In this document: positions 3,750-7,016 of the stretch, piece after piece
Layout: each line of letters opens with the position of its first letter
Numbering within the stretch: the stretch's first letter is position 1
NCBI GenBank assembly: GCA_937995555.1
Contig: CALKJX010000110.1
Coordinates: 1-7,016 of the forward strand
Direction: 5' to 3'
Source: an uncultured Elioraea sp.
GTDB lineage: Bacteria > Pseudomonadota > Alphaproteobacteria > Acetobacterales > Acetobacteraceae
DNA: 7,016 nt
Made by a program: the position numbers and the translations under genes
Notes under the pieces: generated by a model
Database searches by the model: none
The model's input: the letters and a program-made list of their open reading frames with translations, nothing else
Told to the model about the DNA's origin: nothing

Positions 3750-6653
3750 CTAAAGCGCCATCGCGAGCACGCGCGCGGGATTGAGCGCCTCGCGCGGGGC
3801 GAGATCGGCGATCTGGTGCCGGCACGAGGTTCCATTGGCGACGATCAGCGCATGCGGATCGGCCGCACGCACCGCGGGCAGCAGCGACAGCTCCGCCATC
3901 GCGCGCGAGACGGGCTGTGTCTCCGCCTGATAGCCGAACGCGCCGGCCATGCCGCAGCACGACGACTCGACCGGCGTCACCGGCAGGTCCGGGATCGTCT
4001 TCAGCGCGCGGAGCACAGCCGGGAAGGCGCCGAACGCCTTGCTGTGGCAGTGGCCATGCACGAGCGCGCGCCGTCCCGGGAGCGGCTTCAGCACGGCCGC
4101 AAAGCGCGCGGCATGGCGGTCGATGAACTCCTCGAACAGCAGCGCGTGATCAGCGACAACGCGCGCGTCCTCGCCCAGGCCGAGTGACAGCCACTCGTCG
4201 CGCAGCGTCAGCAGGCACGAGGGTTCGAGGCCGATGACGGGCCGCCCGGCGCGCACGTGCGGCGCGAGCACGGCGAGCGTGCGGCGCGCCTCCTCCCGCG
4301 CGCGGTCGACGAGGCCGGCGGCGAGGAACGTCCGGCCGCAGCACAGCGGTCGCCCGGGTCCATTGGCCGCGGCAACGCGAATCGCGCCCGCGCGCAACAC
4401 GCGCGTCGCATCGCGCAGGTTCTCGGGCTCGAACCAGCGGTTGAAGGTGTCCGCGAACAGGATCGCGTCGGGCTCCGGCATCGAGGCCTCGTCGTCGCGC
4501 CAGGGCGCGCGCGCCCAGCGCGGCAGCGGACGCGCAGCGGCGAATCCGGTGAGGAACTGCGAGAGCCGCGCGAGCGCCGGGATCGCGTTGCGCGCGTTCG
4601 TGAGCAGGCCGAGCCGCGCCGCGTGGCGGGCGTAGCGCGGCAGGAACGCAACCAGGCGGTCGCGGATCGACAGCCCGCGCGCGGCGTTGCGCGCCGCGAG
4701 CACCTCGATCTTCATGCGTGCCATGTCCACGCCCGTCGGGCATTCGCGCCGGCACGCCTTGCAGGAGACGCAGAGCGACAGCGCCTCGGCCACGGCGTCC
4801 GAAGTGATGCCGCCGTCGAGCTGGCCCGAGAGCGCGAGCCTGAGGGTGTTCGCCCGCCCGCGCGTGACGTCGCGCTCCTCGCGCGTGGCGCGGTAGGAGG
4901 GGCACATCACCTCGCCGGCGAGCGCGCGGCAGGCGCCGTTGTTGTTGCACATCTCCACCGCGGCCTGGAACGAGGCGGCAGGGCTCGCGCGCGGAAACTC
5001 CGACCAGTCGAGCACGGGGCGATACGTGGACGGCGCGTAATCGGGATGGTAGCGGAACAGCGTCCGGTCATCCATGCGCGGCGGACGCACGATGCGGTTC
5101 GGGTTGAAGGTGCCGCGCGGATCGACACGGTCCTTCACCGCCTCGAAGGCGCGCACGAGGCGTTCGCCGAACATGAAGGTGTGGAACTCGCTGCGCACGA
5201 TGCCGTCGCCATGCTCGCCCGAGTGGCTGCCCTTGTAGGCGCGCACCATCGCGAAGGCCTCTTCGGCGATCGCGCGCATGGTGCGGGCATCCTGCTCCAG
5301 TTTCAGGTTCAGCACCGGCCGCACGTGCAGGCAGCCCGAGCCCGCATGCGCGTACCAGGTCCCGCGCGTGCCGTGACGCGCGAACACCTCCGTCAGCCGC
5401 GCGGTGTAGTCGGCGAGGTGCTCGAGCGGCACGGCGCAGTCCTCGACGAAGGAGATCGGCTTGCCCTCCTCCTTCATGCTCATCATGATGTTGAGCCCCG
5501 CGGTGCGGAGCTGATTGATCGCGCCTTGCAGTGCCGGATCGGTCACCTCCACCACGCCGCCGAAATGCGTGCCCGTGCGATCCCAGCCGAAGCCGAGATC
5601 GCCCATCAGTGCGGCGAGGTCCTTCAGCCGGTGCCGGTTGGTCGCCGCGTCGTCCTCGGCGAACTCGACCAGCAGCAGCGCCTCGGGCTCGCCGCGCATG
5701 AAGGCGTCCAGTGTCGGCCGGAACATCGCGATGTCGCGCGCGAGCTCGATCATGGTGCGATCGACCAGCTCCACACCGACCGGCGCGAGCTTCACGATGT
5801 GCTGGGCGGAGTCCATCGCCGCATGGAAGCTGCCGAAGTGGCACGCGCCGAGCGTCTTGTGCCGCGGCAGCACCGGCGAGAGCGTGAGCTCGATCGCGGT
5901 CGAGAAGCCGAGCGTGCCCTCGGAACCGACGAGCAGGTGCGCGAGGTTCGGCGAATCGCGCGTCGGCACCAGCGCATCCAGGTTGTAGCCGCCCACGCGG
6001 CGCTGCACCTTGGGGAAGCGCGCCTCGATCTCGTCGGCCTCGCGCGCGGCGATCGCGCGCAGATCCGACACCAGGGCCGCGATCGGCGAGTCGTTGCGCA
6101 ACGCCGCGCGGTCGTCGAAACGCGCCGCCGTGCCGTCGGGCAGGATCGCCTCGATCGCGCGCACATTGTCGCACATGGTGCCGAAGCGGAGCGAGCGCGA
6201 GCCGCAGGAGTTGTTGCCCGCCATGCCGCCGAGGGTGGCGCGCGACGCGGTCGACACATCCACCGGATACCAGAGCCGATAGGGCGCGAGCGCGCGGTTC
6301 AGCTCGTCCAGCACCAGCCCGGGCTGCACGACCGCGCGGCGGTTTGCCGGGTCGATCTCGAGGATGCGGTTCAGGTGGCGCGAGCAGTCGAGCACCAGCC
6401 CGGTGTTGATGGTCTGGCCGTTCTGCGAGGTGCCGCCGCCGCGCGGGGTGATGGCGACACCCTCCTCGCGCGCGATCGCGATCGCGGCGGCCACATCCGC
6501 GGCGTCGCAGGGAAACGCCACAGCGGCCGGCATCACCTGGTAGTGCGACGCGTCGGTGGCAAAGCGGCCGCGCGTCGCCGCATCCGCGCGCACCTCCCCC
6601 TTCAGCGCGGCCTTCAGGCGCCGTTCGAGCCCCGGTCGCAAGGCAGCAGGCAT
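3750..6653 (-). CDS. FAD-binding and (Fe-S)-binding 2-hydroxyacid dehydrogenase (YdiJ / fused GlcD-GlcF type)
   Basis: A 967-residue flavo-iron-sulfur enzyme that oxidises a D-2-hydroxyacid and passes electrons through Fe-S clusters, probably to the respiratory chain. Domains in order: FAD_binding_4 (about 40-180; P-R-G-G-G-T-S loop 70-76, G-G-M-A-G-N-N-S-C-G 142-151), FAD-oxidase C (about 240-520; V-G-S-E-G-T-L-G 242-249, H-A-G-S-G-C 436-441, S-G-E-H-G-D-G 478-484), a ferredoxin-like part with C569-x5-C575-x8-C584-P and the classic C628-x2-C631-x2-C634-x3-C638-P, then two heterodisulfide-reductase-like cysteine domains (CCG at 771-773 and 899-901, plus Cys813, Cys869, Cys944). The length fits the YdiJ group (E. 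coli YdiJ, about 1018 aa, reported as a D-2-hydroxyglutarate dehydrogenase); D-lactate and glycolate are alternatives. ATG 6653 has GGGGAGA at 6669-6663. It is divergent from a glyoxylate-linked aminotransferase. It ends at an amber codon with an in-frame extension beyond. Confidence 0.95.
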   Translation of the reverse strand: MPAALRPGLERRLKAALKGEVRADAATRGRFATDASHYQVMPAAVAFPCDAADVAAAIAIAREEGVAITPRGGGTSQNGQTINTGLVLDCSRHLNRILEIDPANRRAVVQPGLVLDELNRALAPYRLWYPVDVSTASRATLGGMAGNNSCGSRSLRFGTMCDNVRAIEAILPDGTAARFDDRAALRNDSPIAALVSDLRAIAAREADEIEARFPKVQRRVGGYNLDALVPTRDSPNLAHLLVGSEGTLGFSTAIELTLSPVLPRHKTLGACHFGSFHAAMDSAQHIVKLAPVGVELVDRTMIELARDIAMFRPTLDAFMRGEPEALLLVEFAEDDAATNRHRLKDLAALMGDLGFGWDRTGTHFGGVVEVTDPALQGAINQLRTAGLNIMMSMKEEGKPISFVEDCAVPLEHLADYTARLTEVFARHGTRGTWYAHAGSGCLHVRPVLNLKLEQDARTMRAIAEEAFAMVRAYKGSHSGEHGDGIVRSEFHTFMFGERLVRAFEAVKDRVDPRGTFNPNRIVRPPRMDDRTLFRYHPDYAPSTYRPVLDWSEFPRASPAASFQAAVEMCNNNGACRALAGEVMCPSYRATREERDVTRGRANTLRLALSGQLDGGITSDAVAEALSLCVSCKACRRECPTGVDMARMKIEVLAARNAARGLSIRDRLVAFLPRYARHAARLGLLTNARNAIPALARLSQFLTGFAAARPLPRWARAPWRDDEASMPEPDAILFADTFNRWFEPENLRDATRVLRAGAIRVAAANGPGRPLCCGRTFLAAGLVDRAREEARRTLAVLAPHVRAGRPVIGLEPSCLLTLRDEWLSLGLGEDARVVADHALLFEEFIDRHAARFAAVLKPLPGRRALVHGHCHSKAFGAFPAVLRALKTIPDLPVTPVESSCCGMAGAFGYQAETQPVSRAMAELSLLPAVRAADPHALIVANGTSCRHQIADLAPREALNPARVLAMAL

Positions 6654-6681
6654 TGACAGCGTTCTCCCCGGTGTCTCTATC
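6653..6681 (+). promoter_or_regulatory. Possible aminotransferase promoter
   Basis: A perfect -35 TTGACA (6653-6658) is followed after 17 nt by TCTATC (6676-6681), a weak -10. The -35 touches the start codon of the divergent oxidoreductase gene. Transcription would start near 6688, leaving a leader of about 43 nt. Confidence 0.4.
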
Positions 6682-6683
6682 GC

Positions 6684-6712
6684 ATCAGACGGTGCCGGGC
6701 GCCGGGAGACAA
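6684..6712 (-). promoter_or_regulatory. Possible oxidoreductase promoter
   Basis: On the minus strand TTGTCT (6712-6707) and TCTGAT (6689-6684) are 17 nt apart, four of six matches each. The start site near 6677 would give a leader of about 24 nt carrying the GGGGAGA ribosome site. It overlaps the opposing promoter, so the two genes may compete or be co-regulated. Confidence 0.35.
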
Positions 6713-6730
6713 GGGCCGAGGAACAGCGCG

Positions 6731-7016
6731 ATGCAGAACGAGCCGGGGCGGGTCGCGGGCCGCCATTTCCTCCAGATCCCCGGGCCGACGAACGTGCCGG
6801 ACCGCATCCTGCGCGCGATCGACAACCCGACCATGGACCACCGCAGCCCCGCCTTCGCCAGGCTGGGCCAGGCGTGCCTCGAGGGGATGAAGACCATCTT
6901 CCGGGCCGAGCGGGGGCGCGTGTTCATCTACCCCGCCTCCGGCACCGGCGCCTGGGAGGCGGCGCTGGTGAACACGCTGTCGCCGGACGATGCCGTGCTG
7001 ATGGTCGAGACCGGCC
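6731..7016 (+). CDS. Class V aminotransferase, serine/alanine-glyoxylate type (3' end outside window)
   Basis: The first 95 codons of a PLP enzyme that transfers an amino group to glyoxylate to make glycine, with serine or alanine as donor. Visible motifs: H-F-L-Q-I-P-G-P-T-N-V-P (12-23), the usual opening of this family; D-H-R-S (36-39), an active-site/substrate region; and P-A-S-G-T-G-A-W-E-A-A-L (68-79), the PLP-phosphate loop. The catalytic Lys is beyond the window edge. ATG 6731 has GAGGAA at 6718-6723 with a 7-nt gap, so the start is secure. The strong resemblance to bacterial serine-glyoxylate aminotransferases makes that the first choice, but alanine-glyoxylate activity cannot be excluded from this part. 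The divergent 2-hydroxyacid dehydrogenase could supply a 2-oxoacid such as glyoxylate if it uses glycolate. Confidence 0.9.
   Translation, partial: MQNEPGRVAGRHFLQIPGPTNVPDRILRAIDNPTMDHRSPAFARLGQACLEGMKTIFRAERGRVFIYPASGTGAWEAALVNTLSPDDAVLMVETG

Noticed and set aside
2446..3960. 504-codon minus-strand open frame spanning the transporter and the end of the oxidoreductase gene
   Set aside because: It is the shifted frame of both real genes and has Arg/Ala-rich, domain-free content.
4257..6656. 799-codon plus-strand open frame opposite the oxidoreductase
   Set aside because: Antisense shadow of a gene with clear FAD and Fe-S motifs; the product is Arg/Ala/His-rich with no recognisable domain, as expected in GC-rich DNA.

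Overview
This is a GC-rich window with strong G/C third-position bias. Its gene content (a PEP-CTERM anchored phosphatase, a bacterial protoglobin, a YcaD-type transporter, a fused FAD/Fe-S 2-hydroxyacid dehydrogenase and a glyoxylate-linked aminotransferase) suggests an alphaproteobacterial chromosome, perhaps Acetobacterales. That placement is an inference; no marker gene is present.

Left end (1-726): the C-terminal part of an exported alkaline phosphatase with a PEP-CTERM sorting tail, closed by a strong intrinsic terminator.

Relic region (about 731-1097): two gene tails point outward from a junction near 843. On the minus strand is the extreme C-terminus of an FAD/Fe-S oxidoreductase, a paralogue of the intact gene 3 kb away. 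On the plus strand is the C-terminal third of a LOG-family (TIGR00730) phosphoribohydrolase. The simplest reading is one deletion that removed the 5' parts of two divergent genes.

Regulator/globin pair (1102-2370): a MarR-family repressor with an unusual four-cysteine C-terminal tail is transcribed away from a stand-alone protoglobin. Their control region carries two related inverted repeats built on CGA-C-TCG, centred 43 bp apart. This is the best candidate in the window for a little-described system, plausibly a gas- or redox-responsive globin module.

Minus-strand block (2346-6653): a large FAD-binding plus (Fe-S)-binding dehydrogenase (YdiJ/GlcD-GlcF-like, 967 aa) is followed by a possible 37-codon in-frame extension beyond an amber stop, then a 12-helix MFS transporter of the YcaD type. 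The transporter's 3' end overlaps the convergent protoglobin gene by 25 bp. The dehydrogenase and transporter could be co-transcribed.

Right end (6654-7016): a 77-bp divergent promoter region, then the start of a class V (serine/alanine-glyoxylate) aminotransferase. A 2-hydroxyacid dehydrogenase facing a glyoxylate-using aminotransferase hints at linked 2-hydroxyacid/glyoxylate metabolism. No tRNA, rRNA, CRISPR array, insertion sequence or integrase was seen.
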